This document shows positions 53,700 through 62,988 of a stretch of DNA of 64,000 bases, piece after piece; positions within the stretch are counted from its first letter, which is position 1; each line of letters starts with the position of its first letter. The translations under genes were made by a program, and so were the position numbers. The notes under the pieces were generated by a model that worked only from the letters and a program-made list of their open reading frames with translations, made no database searches and was not told where the DNA came from. The stretch is from the NCBI GenBank assembly GCA_026874595.1, contig JAPPUL010000084.1:166001-230000 (forward strand). Reading direction: 5' to 3'. The DNA comes from Sipunculus nudus. Taxonomy: Eukaryota > Annelida > Sipuncula > Golfingiida > Sipunculidae.

Positions 53700-54545
53700 T
53701 TATTCACCTACTTTATATCTTATAAATTCTTTTACCTCTATTTTATCGCCTAGCTCTTTTGATACCTTTTCTATATGCTCTCTAACGCTCTGTTTTGGCT
53801 CCTTTACAAATCCTTGATTTAATAATGTCACCTCTTTTAAATATTGACTCATCTTTCCATCTACTATCTTTTCTATCACATTTTGAGGTTTTTTTGTCTC
53901 ATTTGCTTGTTTTATGTATATTGACCTTTGTTCGTCTTTTTGTTTATCGCTAAGCTCATTCTCACTCAGCGCCTCAGGTGACATCGCTGCTATATGCATG
54001 CATAGGTCTTTTGACAAACTCTTAAATCTTGCTTCTTTTAACGTATCTGATTTTTTGACCTTTAGTTTCAACATTACTCCTATCTTTGCCCCTTGATGCA
54101 GATATTCCTCTATATATTCTCCCTCTCCCACTTCATATAAACATACTCGACTTAATTTTATATTCTCACCTAATCTTGATACTAGCCCTTGTAACTCCTC
54201 TTTTATCTCTTTGGGTATTTCATCTACATTACCAACTTTCTTTGCTAATAATGATTTCTTAATAGATTCTACTCCCTTTATAAACTCTTTTGTACGAGCT
54301 ACAAAGTCTGTCTCGCACGTTAGCTCTATTATTATTCCATGCTTGTCAGCTTTTCCTATGCTTATTAACCCTTCTTTTGTTAGTCTTCCGCTCTTTTCGG
54401 CTGCCTTTAAAAGACCTTTCTCTTTTAAATATATTATTGCTTTTTCAATATCTCCTGCCGTCTCTTTTAGCGCTTTCTTACAGTCCATAAGTCCTAACGA
54501 CGTCTTTTCCCTTAGCTCCTTCACTTGTATCGCATTTATTTCCAC
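53700..54545 (-). CDS. tsf: Elongation factor Ts
   Basis: The 281 residues begin with the N-terminal domain VKELREKTSLGLMDCKKALK, followed by IELTCETDFVARTKEF and the core dimer-like region CMHIAAMSPEALS. EF-Ts exchanges GDP for GTP on EF-Tu. The start is GTG 54545, with AGGAG about 12 bases upstream. It follows rpsB as usual. Confidence 0.96.
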   Translation of the reverse strand: MEINAIQVKELREKTSLGLMDCKKALKETAGDIEKAIIYLKEKGLLKAAEKSGRLTKEGLISIGKADKHGIIIELTCETDFVARTKEFIKGVESIKKSLLAKKVGNVDEIPKEIKEELQGLVSRLGENIKLSRVCLYEVGEGEYIEEYLHQGAKIGVMLKLKVKKSDTLKEARFKSLSKDLCMHIAAMSPEALSENELSDKQKDEQRSIYIKQANETKKPQNVIEKIVDGKMSQYLKEVTLLNQGFVKEPKQSVREHIEKVSKELGDKIEVKEFIRYKVGE

Positions 54546-54659
54546 TGCCTTTTTTATCTCCTGATTTTTATTGCTCTTCCTTTATCTTAGTTTGTTTTAG
54601 TCTAGCATTACGCTCTTAATATATTTATATGTGAGTATTCTTTAGTTTAGTTCTTCAGT

Positions 54660-55640
54660 TTAGTTCTTCTTGTCTTGCTCTGACACTTCTTCACCATTAT
54701 CAGCTGTAGCAACTTTAGCTGATTGTGTCTCCTCCCGCTTCTCTTGCTGCTCTACAACTTTTTCTTCTGCTTTTTCTTCTACTTTTTCTTCATCAATAAC
54801 CTCATCTAATATCCTATCTGTACTTCCATCATCTACTTTCTCAACTTCTACAGATTCTACTCTCGCCTCTTCTATTTCTTCTATTTCTTCTATGCTATCC
54901 TTAGCCTCGGCCTCGGCCTCTCGTTCCTTTTCATACGATTCTATCATTGCCTTACTAGCAATGGTTTCTCCTTCTATCACGGCATCCGCAAGCACTTTCA
55001 TAAAAAGATTTATAGCTCTTATTGCATCATCATTTCCTGGTATGGGATAATCTATTAGATAAGGATTGCAGTTTGAATCTACTACAGATATTATTGGTAT
55101 ACTCATCTTATGTGCTTCCTTTACTGCAATATGTTCTTTATTAGGATCTATTATAAATAATATATCCGGCAAGGATGTCATCTCTTTTATCCCACCTAGA
55201 ACACGCTCAAGCTTGTTCTTTTGTTTTATTAATGATACTTGCTCTTTCTTCGGCATAGATTCAAATGTTCCGTCTACTTCCATCCTTTCAAGCTTTTTTA
55301 ATCTATGTATACTTTTTTTAACTGTTAGAAAATTTGTAAGCATCCCCCCTAGCCATCTATGTGTAACGTAATAATGTCCGCAGCGAGTTGCTTCTGACTT
55401 TACAGCCTCTTGGGCTTGCCGTTTTGTCCCTACGAATAATACTTTACCGCCATCTGCTATCTTGTCTTTTAGAAAATTATATGCTATCTCACCACGCGAA
55501 ACTGTCTGCTGCAGATCAATTATATGTATACCATTTCGCTCCGTGTAAATAAATGGGGCCATACGAGGGTCCCACCTCTTTGCTTGATGTCCAAAATGTA
55601 CCCCTGCTTCAAGCAAATCTTTCATTAATATTACGCTCAA
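54660..55640 (-). CDS. rpsB: Ribosomal protein S2 with long acidic C-terminal extension
   Basis: Residues 1-240 are normal S2 ([65 protein letters not shown]-type end). Then about 85 residues of Glu/Val/Lys-rich repeat follow ([19 protein letters not shown] and onward), much longer than the short tails common in the family. The start is probably TTG 55640, with TTTAGGAGGACATA before it. First gene of the translation block; two more genes in it show similar end repeats. Confidence 0.94.
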   Translation of the reverse strand: MSVILMKDLLEAGVHFGHQAKRWDPRMAPFIYTERNGIHIIDLQQTVSRGEIAYNFLKDKIADGGKVLFVGTKRQAQEAVKSEATRCGHYYVTHRWLGGMLTNFLTVKKSIHRLKKLERMEVDGTFESMPKKEQVSLIKQKNKLERVLGGIKEMTSLPDILFIIDPNKEHIAVKEAHKMSIPIISVVDSNCNPYLIDYPIPGNDDAIRAINLFMKVLADAVIEGETIASKAMIESYEKEREAEAEAKDSIEEIEEIEEARVESVEVEKVDDGSTDRILDEVIDEEKVEEKAEEKVVEQQEKREETQSAKVATADNGEEVSEQDKKN

Positions 55641-55935
55641 TATGTCCTCCTAAATTAATATCTTTTACAACTTTTTTTAATGTTTTGCTTAGGTTTTATA
55701 ATAATATTATTATAATAATTCTTTTACAATCTGTTTAAATTTCTTACATTACAACCAAAAAACATTACTAAATTATATCTTGATCGTCAATTTTAAAATA
55801 CTTTATATTTTATTGCTCTAGAATTTAATCTTACTTGTATATTTTAAATCTATCTAAAACATAGTCAAATCGCTTGCTTGATATATACAATTTAACAGAT
55901 TTTATAGTATTTTTAGTCATTAAAAGATTTTATTC
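55641..55935. other. Leader region of rpsB
   Basis: About 300 AT-rich bases. An rpsB leader RNA of S2-binding type is possible, but I see no diagnostic fold by eye. A TTGACG near 55790 on the minus strand could be a -35 element. Confidence 0.35.
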
Positions 55936-55964
55936 TTGGATTAAAACACTTTATACTGTATATT
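55936..55964 (+). promoter_or_regulatory. Likely promoter of tRNA-Val
   Basis: TTGGAT, 17 bases and TATATT lie 32 bases before the tRNA gene, good spacing for a sigma-70-type promoter. Confidence 0.5.
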
Positions 55965-55996
55965 TCACCATCTAGAAACTATTTTTACATTCATTT

Positions 55997-56070
55997 GGGC
56001 GGTTAGCTCAGCTGGCTAGAGTACCTGCTCGACACGCAGGGGGTCACTAGTTCAAATCTAGTACCGCCCA
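55997..56070 (+). tRNA. tRNA-Val, anticodon GAC, with C at position 33
   Basis: Acceptor GGGCGGT/ACCGCCC, anticodon stem CCTGC/GCAGG and T arm ACTAG TTCAAAT CTAGT fold well. The loop reads TCGACAC, so the anticodon is GAC (Val) but position 33, almost always U, is C. CCA is not encoded. A loop with C33 may lower decoding efficiency. Confidence 0.88.
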
Positions 56071-56120
56071 TGCTTTACTACTTTCATATGCATAATAATC
56101 TATTTCCTAACTATTGTTTA

Positions 56121-56891
56121 TTAGCTAAGAAATAACTGATTCTCTTTTGATCTTGTCTCTTGTATTGAGTTTACAAAGATAGCAGGATCGTCGACCACAG
56201 GGCATACGTATTCACATATTCCACATCCTATGCATAACTTTGGGTCTACGTTTATTTGATCTATCGTTATAAGCTCTCCAGTGCGCCTTCTTACCGTTTT
56301 TTTGTGTGTCCAAATTGCTTTTGGAGATGTTGGGCAATGCTCCTCGCACACTATACATGGTGTTTGACTTGCATATGTTAGACAACGGTCTTTGCTTATT
56401 ATCGCAAGTCCTATCTTTATTTCCTGTTTTTCTTGTAGCGTGTATTTTGCTATTGCATCAGTTGGACATACATCCATGCACGCTTTACAGGTATGTTCAC
56501 AGTAGCCAAGTTTACCTACTGCTATAGGTGTAAACATTCCTTCAATGCCAGCTTCCATAAATGCAGGATGTAAAAAGTTCTTGGGACATACTTTCATACA
56601 TTCTGAGCATTTTATACATTTTTGTAAAAACTCTTCTTCCTTTACCGAACCAGGCGGTCTTATTAATTTGTTTGATGATGTACGTCTTTCCCATAAGGTC
56701 GTTCTAAATAATACAAATATACTAACCCCATATGCAAACGTTTTCGCAAGTAAGCGTCTGTTTATACCAAGTTTTTGTATAGGAAGTTTGTCTTCATTTT
56801 GTTTTCTGTCAGCACTCCTATTCTGATACCACTGCCTATAACGTTCCTTTGTCCAGTTTATATATTTTCTAATATAATTTATTATCCCCAT
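56121..56891 (-). CDS. NapG/MauM-like four-cluster ferredoxin
   Basis: The 256-residue protein has a hydrophobic N-terminal segment (LLAKTFAYGVSIFVLF) and four Cys clusters: CIKCSECMKVCPK, CEHTCKACMDVCPT, CIVCEEHCPTSPKA and CIGCGICEYVCPV. NapG-type proteins carry electrons from quinol via NapH to a periplasmic enzyme. It lies directly downstream of a NapH-like gene. No nap, nos or mau catalytic gene is in the window, so the acceptor is unknown. Confidence 0.85.
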   Translation of the reverse strand: MGIINYIRKYINWTKERYRQWYQNRSADRKQNEDKLPIQKLGINRRLLAKTFAYGVSIFVLFRTTLWERRTSSNKLIRPPGSVKEEEFLQKCIKCSECMKVCPKNFLHPAFMEAGIEGMFTPIAVGKLGYCEHTCKACMDVCPTDAIAKYTLQEKQEIKIGLAIISKDRCLTYASQTPCIVCEEHCPTSPKAIWTHKKTVRRRTGELITIDQINVDPKLCIGCGICEYVCPVVDDPAIFVNSIQETRSKENQLFLS

Positions 56892-56911
56892 GTTCTTAGC
56901 CCCGGATTATT

Positions 56912-58576
56912 TTATACTCTTTGTTTACTTTTTGTCAGCTTAGGTATTGTCATTTTTATATCAAGCGCATCGTCATTGCATGCCGTAAGACAGTTAAAGC
57001 AATACATACATTCACTAGTTTTAAATTCTCCCTTTATGCCAACGTCAGCAGCACCCTGGCAAAACTTTTCACAATCTGTACACGAAGTACATTTATCATT
57101 TACATTTATTCTCATTAAAGAACGATTAGCAAAAATACCAAGCATAGCTCCAAGTGGACATATATATCGACACCAAAAACGTGTTGTCTTTATGTTAAGC
57201 GCTATTAGAAGTAAAAATACAAACCCGTTGAGGAAGAAATATTTAAAATGCGTTGGAACATAATTCTCTCCTTCTTCAGCCGGGTCTTTGAAGTAAAATA
57301 TGTACTCCTCTAAGTAGTCCTTTAGATATCTATAGCCCTCTTCTAAAAGAGTATATACACCTACTGTTTTTTCTTGTTCCGCATTCTCTTCAAGTTTGCT
57401 ATGAGTATATGTCATGGCATATTGAGCTGATGGGATAATAAAAAAGGTTGTTGATTTAGTTACAATTGAGATTGGGTCTAAAAAGCCGCTTAAATTAATA
57501 CTAAAAAGAGTAGCAATTATAATGGTTACAAATATAGCATACTTTACCTTTTGCTTATTTTTATAAGGCTCATGTTCAAAACGGCCCTGTACTTTCATCT
57601 TAATGTATGAGGTTATTTGGTGCAGAGTGCCAAAAGGGCATATCCAACCACAAAATACTCTCCCAAAAATAAAAGATATAACAAGAAAGAATAATATAAA
57701 GCCAATACCAAATATAATAATGCCCAAAGATAAGGAAGTAGCAACTCCAAGAAGAGGAGATAGTTTTAGAAAGATGTTATTAGGTATAGAAATAAAATAG
57801 TAATATCTAGTGAAATCAGTAGGGAAGTAATGTAGTATAAAGCCGCTACTCCCAACATAGTCACTATATTCCTTTTTGAAATCAAAATCAAGCAATAAGA
57901 AAAAAAGAAAAGAGACAGAAAATAGTATAAAGCTTGAAGCAAAAAGGCGTTTGAAAGCAAGTTTGTCATGCTTTAGTTTATATCTAGTAAATGTAAATAC
58001 CGCTAAGAGTAAAGAAGCAATGAGTATTACATAGTTAAGATATATAACAAAAGGAGGAAATTCAAAGAGAATGATAGCGTTGTCCTCTTTGGAAACAGAA
58101 GTATTTATAGAAGTAAGATTTCTAAGGCTATTGTAACGAGACTTTTGCTCATAATACTTTGAAATTGCCTCATTTATAGATAAAGAGCTGTCATTAATGA
58201 AGGTGGCCCTATCAGGGGGATTGAATTGATTATAATATACTAAAAGCCCACCGAGAGCAAAAGTTAGAATAAAAAGTAGCAGGACTTTAATGTATGAGGG
58301 TTTAGCATCCTTAGTTAGCTTATTTCTACTAGTTCTAAATAAAATAGAGTGATATAAATATCTTACAAGATATAAAAGAGATAAGAATGTAGAAATTACA
58401 AAGATATAGTTTAGAATAGGTATAGACAATTCTTTAAACTTCTGGGTATGAAACACTAAAAAGAAGAATAGTAATAAAGCAAAAGCCTGAACAAAGCGTC
58501 TAAAATTGACTAAGATGGTACCTTTATGTAGCATATATGTAACATAAGAAAAAAGCTTAGTTGTACAAGATAACAC
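56912..58576 (-). CDS. NapH/NosR-like polytopic iron-sulfur membrane protein
   Basis: The 554-residue protein has many transmembrane segments. Two CxxxCP motifs (RVFCGWICPFGTLHQ; RFWCRYICPLGAMLG) are the NapH/NosR/CcoG signature, and two ferredoxin clusters follow (CTSCTDCEKFCQG; CMYCFNCLTACND), with the usual Pro replaced by Gln or Asn. It is about twice the length of NapH, with roughly 250 extra N-terminal residues containing an additional membrane bundle and a periplasmic loop. It probably oxidises quinol and passes electrons to the ferredoxin encoded 20 bases downstream. Confidence 0.82.
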   Translation of the reverse strand: MLSCTTKLFSYVTYMLHKGTILVNFRRFVQAFALLLFFFLVFHTQKFKELSIPILNYIFVISTFLSLLYLVRYLYHSILFRTSRNKLTKDAKPSYIKVLLLFILTFALGGLLVYYNQFNPPDRATFINDSSLSINEAISKYYEQKSRYNSLRNLTSINTSVSKEDNAIILFEFPPFVIYLNYVILIASLLLAVFTFTRYKLKHDKLAFKRLFASSFILFSVSFLFFLLLDFDFKKEYSDYVGSSGFILHYFPTDFTRYYYFISIPNNIFLKLSPLLGVATSLSLGIIIFGIGFILFFLVISFIFGRVFCGWICPFGTLHQITSYIKMKVQGRFEHEPYKNKQKVKYAIFVTIIIATLFSINLSGFLDPISIVTKSTTFFIIPSAQYAMTYTHSKLEENAEQEKTVGVYTLLEEGYRYLKDYLEEYIFYFKDPAEEGENYVPTHFKYFFLNGFVFLLLIALNIKTTRFWCRYICPLGAMLGIFANRSLMRINVNDKCTSCTDCEKFCQGAADVGIKGEFKTSECMYCFNCLTACNDDALDIKMTIPKLTKSKQRV

Positions 58577-58626
58577 TATACTATTATTATATAATAATAT
58601 ACAAGTATATCTAACACAAAAATATA

Positions 58627-60354
58627 TTAAATATTACATTCATTGTCTACAAGTTCTTTTACTTTAGGTACAACTTGGTTAATAAGAATACTTGAAACAG
58701 AGTCTGTAAGTCTATTTTTGAATTCAACACAAGACTTAGAAAGTTCCTTATCCCCGACAATAATTCTAAAAGGGACCCCGATTAAGTCAGCATCCTTAAA
58801 CTTAACTCCAGCACTTAGCTTACGGTCATCTATAAGAGCATCAATTTTTTGCTTTAAGAGTTTAGAATATAAGTCATTAGCAAGCTGCATTTGCTTATCA
58901 CTTTTGAAGTTAATAGGAATAATAATGATGTGAAAAGGAGCAATAGAACAAGGCCAAACAATAGAGTTATCACTTGCTGAATTTTCGATTATGGTGGCAG
59001 GTATTCTATTAATCCCGATACCATAACTGCCCATTGTAGGATGTTTTTGGGAAGAATCTTTATCTCTAAATAATAAATTAGAAGCTTTAGAATATTTTCT
59101 CCCGAGCTTAAATATATGTCCAATCTCAATACCCTTAAATGCGGCAAGAGAGTTCTCACAAATGGGACAAGGGTCACCTTCGCTGACAAGTCTAAAATCA
59201 TAAAACTCAGAAATATTAATGTCTCGTTTAACAGAAACATTAACATAATGCCTATCTTTAAGGTTTGCACCACATACTCCAAAAGACATTGAAGAAATTG
59301 AGCTATCAGCAATAATTTTTATATCATGTTCTAGGTTAACAGGACCAAGAAAGCCAATATCAAGGCCAAATTTTTCTTTAATTTCGTCCTGTGATGGCAA
59401 TACAATCTCTTGAGTGTTAAGAAGTGCAGTAAGCTTGACTTCATTAATCTGACAATCACCTTTAGTCAAAACCATAATAAACTCACCATCAGACTTCTTA
59501 TAGACAAGACTTTTAATGCAAGAATCAGGAGATACATTTAGGAAAGAAGTGATTTGGTCAATAGTTTTCTGATTTGGGGTATCAACAATCTCAAGTTCCT
59601 TCAAGGCTTGGTCAAGTTGCTTATGAGAGTTATTTAGTTTAGAATAAGCGGTTTCAAGATTAGCAGCATATCCGCACTCAGTACAATGCATAATAACCTC
59701 CTCCCCAACTTCACTTTTAACCATAAACTCCATAGAATCAGAACCACCCATAGAACCACTCAAAGCATCAACTGGCACAACAGTAAGACCGCATCGTTTA
59801 AATATTTTATTATAAGCATAAGCCATAGTTTTATAAACTTCGTCTAAAGACCCGCTAGTAGCATGGAAGGAGTAAGCATCTTTCATAATAAACTCCCGAG
59901 TTCTAAGTACTCCAAATCGCGGACGGATCTCATCTCGGAACTTTGTATTAACTTGGTATAGAAGTAGAGGTAAATCCTTATAAGACTTTATATCGGATAA
60001 GACTAAATTGGTAATACTTTCTTCATGAGTGGGTCCAAGTGCATATATTTTATTATGTCGGTCAGCAAAACTCATCATTGTATCGCCAAAAACTTCAGCT
60101 CTGCCGCTTTGAATAATAAGATCGTTTGGGATAAGAATGGGTGCAAGTATTTCCAAAGCCCCAATATTGTTCATCTCCTCTCGGACAATATTAATAACTT
60201 TATTAAGGACTCTCATTCCAAGTGGTAAATAGTAGTATAAACCGCTTGAAGCCTTTTTAATCATACCAGATTTAATCATTAAGATATGACTTTTAATTTT
60301 GGCTTCACTTGGAATTTCTTTAAGAGTGGGCAATAGAAAATTAGACAGACGCAA
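58627..60354 (-). CDS. proS: Prolyl-tRNA synthetase (bacterial type with insertion domain)
   Basis: The 575 residues contain class II motif 2 TKFRDEIRPRFGVLRTREF and motif 3 GSYGIGINRIPATII, the YbaK-like editing insertion (about 225-385) and the C-terminal anticodon-binding domain (LYSKLLKQKIDALIDDR). Cys pairs in MHCTECGYAAN and DPCPICENSL may bind zinc. It charges tRNA-Pro with editing of Ala-tRNA-Pro. Start ATG 60354. Confidence 0.96.
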   Translation of the reverse strand: MRLSNFLLPTLKEIPSEAKIKSHILMIKSGMIKKASSGLYYYLPLGMRVLNKVINIVREEMNNIGALEILAPILIPNDLIIQSGRAEVFGDTMMSFADRHNKIYALGPTHEESITNLVLSDIKSYKDLPLLLYQVNTKFRDEIRPRFGVLRTREFIMKDAYSFHATSGSLDEVYKTMAYAYNKIFKRCGLTVVPVDALSGSMGGSDSMEFMVKSEVGEEVIMHCTECGYAANLETAYSKLNNSHKQLDQALKELEIVDTPNQKTIDQITSFLNVSPDSCIKSLVYKKSDGEFIMVLTKGDCQINEVKLTALLNTQEIVLPSQDEIKEKFGLDIGFLGPVNLEHDIKIIADSSISSMSFGVCGANLKDRHYVNVSVKRDINISEFYDFRLVSEGDPCPICENSLAAFKGIEIGHIFKLGRKYSKASNLLFRDKDSSQKHPTMGSYGIGINRIPATIIENSASDNSIVWPCSIAPFHIIIIPINFKSDKQMQLANDLYSKLLKQKIDALIDDRKLSAGVKFKDADLIGVPFRIIVGDKELSKSCVEFKNRLTDSVSSILINQVVPKVKELVDNECNI

Positions 60355-60487
60355 AACAAAACTCCTTAGGTCTTATTTTTTAAAAAAAAGTACATGTAGA
60401 ATATATAAATGGAAGTGAATAAATAAAAGACGTAAGCGTAAAATATTGTATAGATAGCAGAAAAATGGAAGATATTAGCGTAAATGT

Positions 60488-60508
60488 GTAGGGTAGGGTA
60501 GGGTAAGG
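60488..60508 (+). repeat. GTAGG repeat, G-rich run
   Basis: TAGGGTAGGGTAGGGTAAGG has three G3 runs and one G2 between proS and tRNA-Phe. It could form an imperfect G-quadruplex on the plus strand. Confidence 0.5.
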
Positions 60509-60547
60509 AAGCAAAGTTTGTCTTATAATTCTTATTTTAAAGAGTTT

Positions 60548-60620
60548 TGCCGCGGGACAGAATCGAACTGTCGACACAAGGATTTTCAGTCCTTTGCTCT
60601 ACCGACTGAGCTACCACGGC
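60548..60620 (-). tRNA. tRNA-Phe, anticodon GAA
   Basis: On the minus strand GCCGTGG/CCGCGGC form the acceptor stem, the anticodon loop reads CTGAAAA (GAA), and the T arm is ACAGT TCGATTC TGTC-like. CCA is not encoded. Standard in all respects. Confidence 0.95.
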
Positions 60621-60696
60621 TTAACTTATTCTTAATATATAAGCAGGTATTTAGTCTATATTTATTTAAATTCTTAGTTTACTAAGATGCTCAAAC

Positions 60697-61014
60697 TTAG
60701 GGAGTAGGGGGCACAGTAGTAGCAGCTTCTTCTAATATAATTCCCCATTTAGCAGCAACAAGAGGTGTTGCATGATCCTGAATTAACGTATAACCGTTAT
60801 CTAAGTAGTATTTTGCTGTCATTTTATTTCCAATAAAACATAATACTAGATTACTAATCCCAACTGTTATTATTCCTAATAGGGTAAACAGTACCCCGTG
60901 CCCAAACATCCCTCTAAAAAAGAATGGAAGCCCTCCAAAAAAAAATATAGTCCATGAAAAACCAACTTTAACTGTACGTATATTCCCTGCAGAATTCTTA
61001 AAGCTTGCTAGCAT
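60697..61014 (-). CDS. Small inner-membrane protein (HrgC/DUF2628-like)
   Basis: The 105 residues start MLASFKNSAGNIRTVKVGFSW and have two hydrophobic segments (TIFFFGGLPFFFRGMFGHG; LFTLLGIITVGISNLVLCFIG), then a soluble end. The VKVGFSWTxFFFG opening recalls HrgC-type small membrane proteins, whose function is unknown. AGGAGGA lies just before the ATG. It lies between 5S rRNA and tRNA-Phe on the same strand. Confidence 0.6.
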   Translation of the reverse strand: MLASFKNSAGNIRTVKVGFSWTIFFFGGLPFFFRGMFGHGVLFTLLGIITVGISNLVLCFIGNKMTAKYYLDNGYTLIQDHATPLVAAKWGIILEEAATTVPPTP

Positions 61015-61165
61015 TATACTATCCTCCTAATAATTAAACTAATTACTAGTCAACTATAAACAAACATATTGAATATCAATAATCATGTCAACTAATCTAT
61101 AGCTCTAAATAAGAGTTTGACAACTACCCTTACAAATCCTTATATTTAAACAGTAAAACAATAAA

Positions 61166-61283
61166 TCCTGGCAAACCCTGCTCTCCCACACAGTCTCCCA
61201 TGTAGTACCCTCGGGGCATATAGGCTTAACTTTCGTGTTCGGGATGGGAACGAGTGTTTCACTATATGCTAAATCACCAGGAA
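61166..61283 (-). rRNA. rrf: 5S ribosomal RNA
   Basis: On the minus strand it starts TCCTGGTGATTTAGCATATA, contains the conserved loop CCCATCCCGAACACG, and ends GCAGGGTTTGCCAGGA; the ends pair. Size is about 118 bases. The carbonic anhydrase gene separates it from 23S rRNA. Confidence 0.95.
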
Positions 61284-61330
61284 ATATATTGTCATTAATA
61301 CTTTATTTCTATTTATATTTTATAATTTAA

Positions 61331-61885
61331 CTAACAAATCTCTTTTAATAAGCCGTTTTCAACATCGTATATAAACCCACTTACATTTATATCATTAGGT
61401 ATTAAATTATGATTTCGAATCCTGTTTACATCTGCTTTCAAGGCATCTTCTAAATTATCCATAGTTAAAAAGTTAATGTACCTAGCCTCAACCCCTTTTT
61501 CATAACCACTCCCTTTGTCTTGCCAACCATTTTGGGTTAAAACAGCGGGCTTAAGGCTCTTTTCAAGCAATCCTGACATAATTTTATTAGTAAATTTAAG
61601 CATCCCACAATCCGTATGATGTATAACATAGAAATTCCTAGTTCCTTGGATCTTGTAAGAGATTATAAGGGAACGTATTGCATCATCACTTACTCTCCCT
61701 CCTGCATTACGTATGATATGTGCATCTCCTAGAGTAAGACCTGTAAGTCTAAGAGGGTCAAGCCTTGCATCCATACATGTTAGGATGGCAACACTCTTTT
61801 TAGGCTTTATAGGTAATCTAATTTCTTTAGAAGTAGCTTCAGTTGCATACTTTGAGTTATTTCTAATAAGTTCTTCTTTGGTCAT
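61331..61885 (-). CDS. Beta-class carbonic anhydrase inside the rRNA operon
   Basis: The 184-residue protein has the beta-CA zinc site: Cys and Asp in ILTCMDARLDPL, His and Cys in VIHHTDCGMLKF, with HIIRNAGGRVSDDAIRSL between. It interconverts CO2 and bicarbonate; this form fits the short beta-CA subgroup. GGGAG lies ten bases before the ATG. It is on the same strand and between 23S and 5S rRNA, so it is probably transcribed with the rRNA unless it has its own promoter. Composition is like neighbouring genes, so it does not look recently acquired. Confidence 0.92.
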   Translation of the reverse strand: MTKEELIRNNSKYATEATSKEIRLPIKPKKSVAILTCMDARLDPLRLTGLTLGDAHIIRNAGGRVSDDAIRSLIISYKIQGTRNFYVIHHTDCGMLKFTNKIMSGLLEKSLKPAVLTQNGWQDKGSGYEKGVEARYINFLTMDNLEDALKADVNRIRNHNLIPNDINVSGFIYDVENGLLKEIC

Positions 61886-61974
61886 TTTTTCAAAACTCCC
61901 ATTGTTTAAATATTTAAAAGCATTTATAGTATCTCTACCTTTGTTGTAAGGTTAATAATAGATAGCATAATAAT

Positions 61975-62268
61975 ATGGTCAAGACGCACGACCTATTAGT
62001 ACTGGTCGGCTAAACGTCTTTAGATATACACGCTTACACCTCCAGCCTATCAACCTCGTGTTCTTCAAGGGGTCTTTAGGATCTTTTAAAAGATCGGGAT
62101 ATTTAATCTTGAAGCAGGCTTCCTGCTTATATGCTTTCAGCAGTTATCCTTTCCGTACGTAGCTACTCAGCAATGCCCATGGCAGGACAACTGATACACC
62201 AGAGGTACGTTCACTCCGGTCCTCTCGTACTAAGAGCAACTCTTCTCAAATATCCAACGCCTACGATA

Positions 62269-62324
<56 letters not shown>

Positions 62325-62337
62325 TGGCGAACAGCCA

Positions 62338-62420
<83 letters not shown>

Positions 62421-62421
62421 A

Positions 62422-62466
<45 letters not shown>

Positions 62467-62903
62467 CGGCACTTCCACTTGCAACCGCCGGATCACTAAG
62501 ACCTGCTTTCGCACCTGCTTGAGTTGTATCTCTTGCAGTCAAGCTCCCTTATGCCTTTGCACTCTTCATACGATTTCCAAACGTATTGAGGGAACCTTTG
62601 TACACCTCCGTTACTCTTTAGGAGGTGACCGCCCCAGCCAAACTGCCTACCAGACATTGTCTTACAACCGGCTTACGGTATGTAATTAGAACTCCAATAT
62701 AGTAAGGGTGGTATTTCAAGGACGACTCCATGGCTACTTGCGTCTCCATTTCACAGTCTCCCACCTATCCTACACATACTGCACCAAAATCCAATGCCAA
62801 GCTACAGTAAAGGTTCACGGGGTCTTTCCGTCTTATCGTAGGTAATCAGCATCTTCACTGATAGTTCAATTTCACCGAGCATCTCGTTGAGACAGCACCC
62901 AAA

Positions 62904-62988
<85 letters not shown>

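Noticed and set aside
60380-60577. 65-codon minus-strand frame before proS
   Set aside because: It overlaps tRNA-Phe and has low-complexity hydrophobic sequence without a ribosome site.
62131-62689. Several open frames on both strands near 62.1-62.7 kb
   Set aside because: They lie wholly within 23S rRNA.
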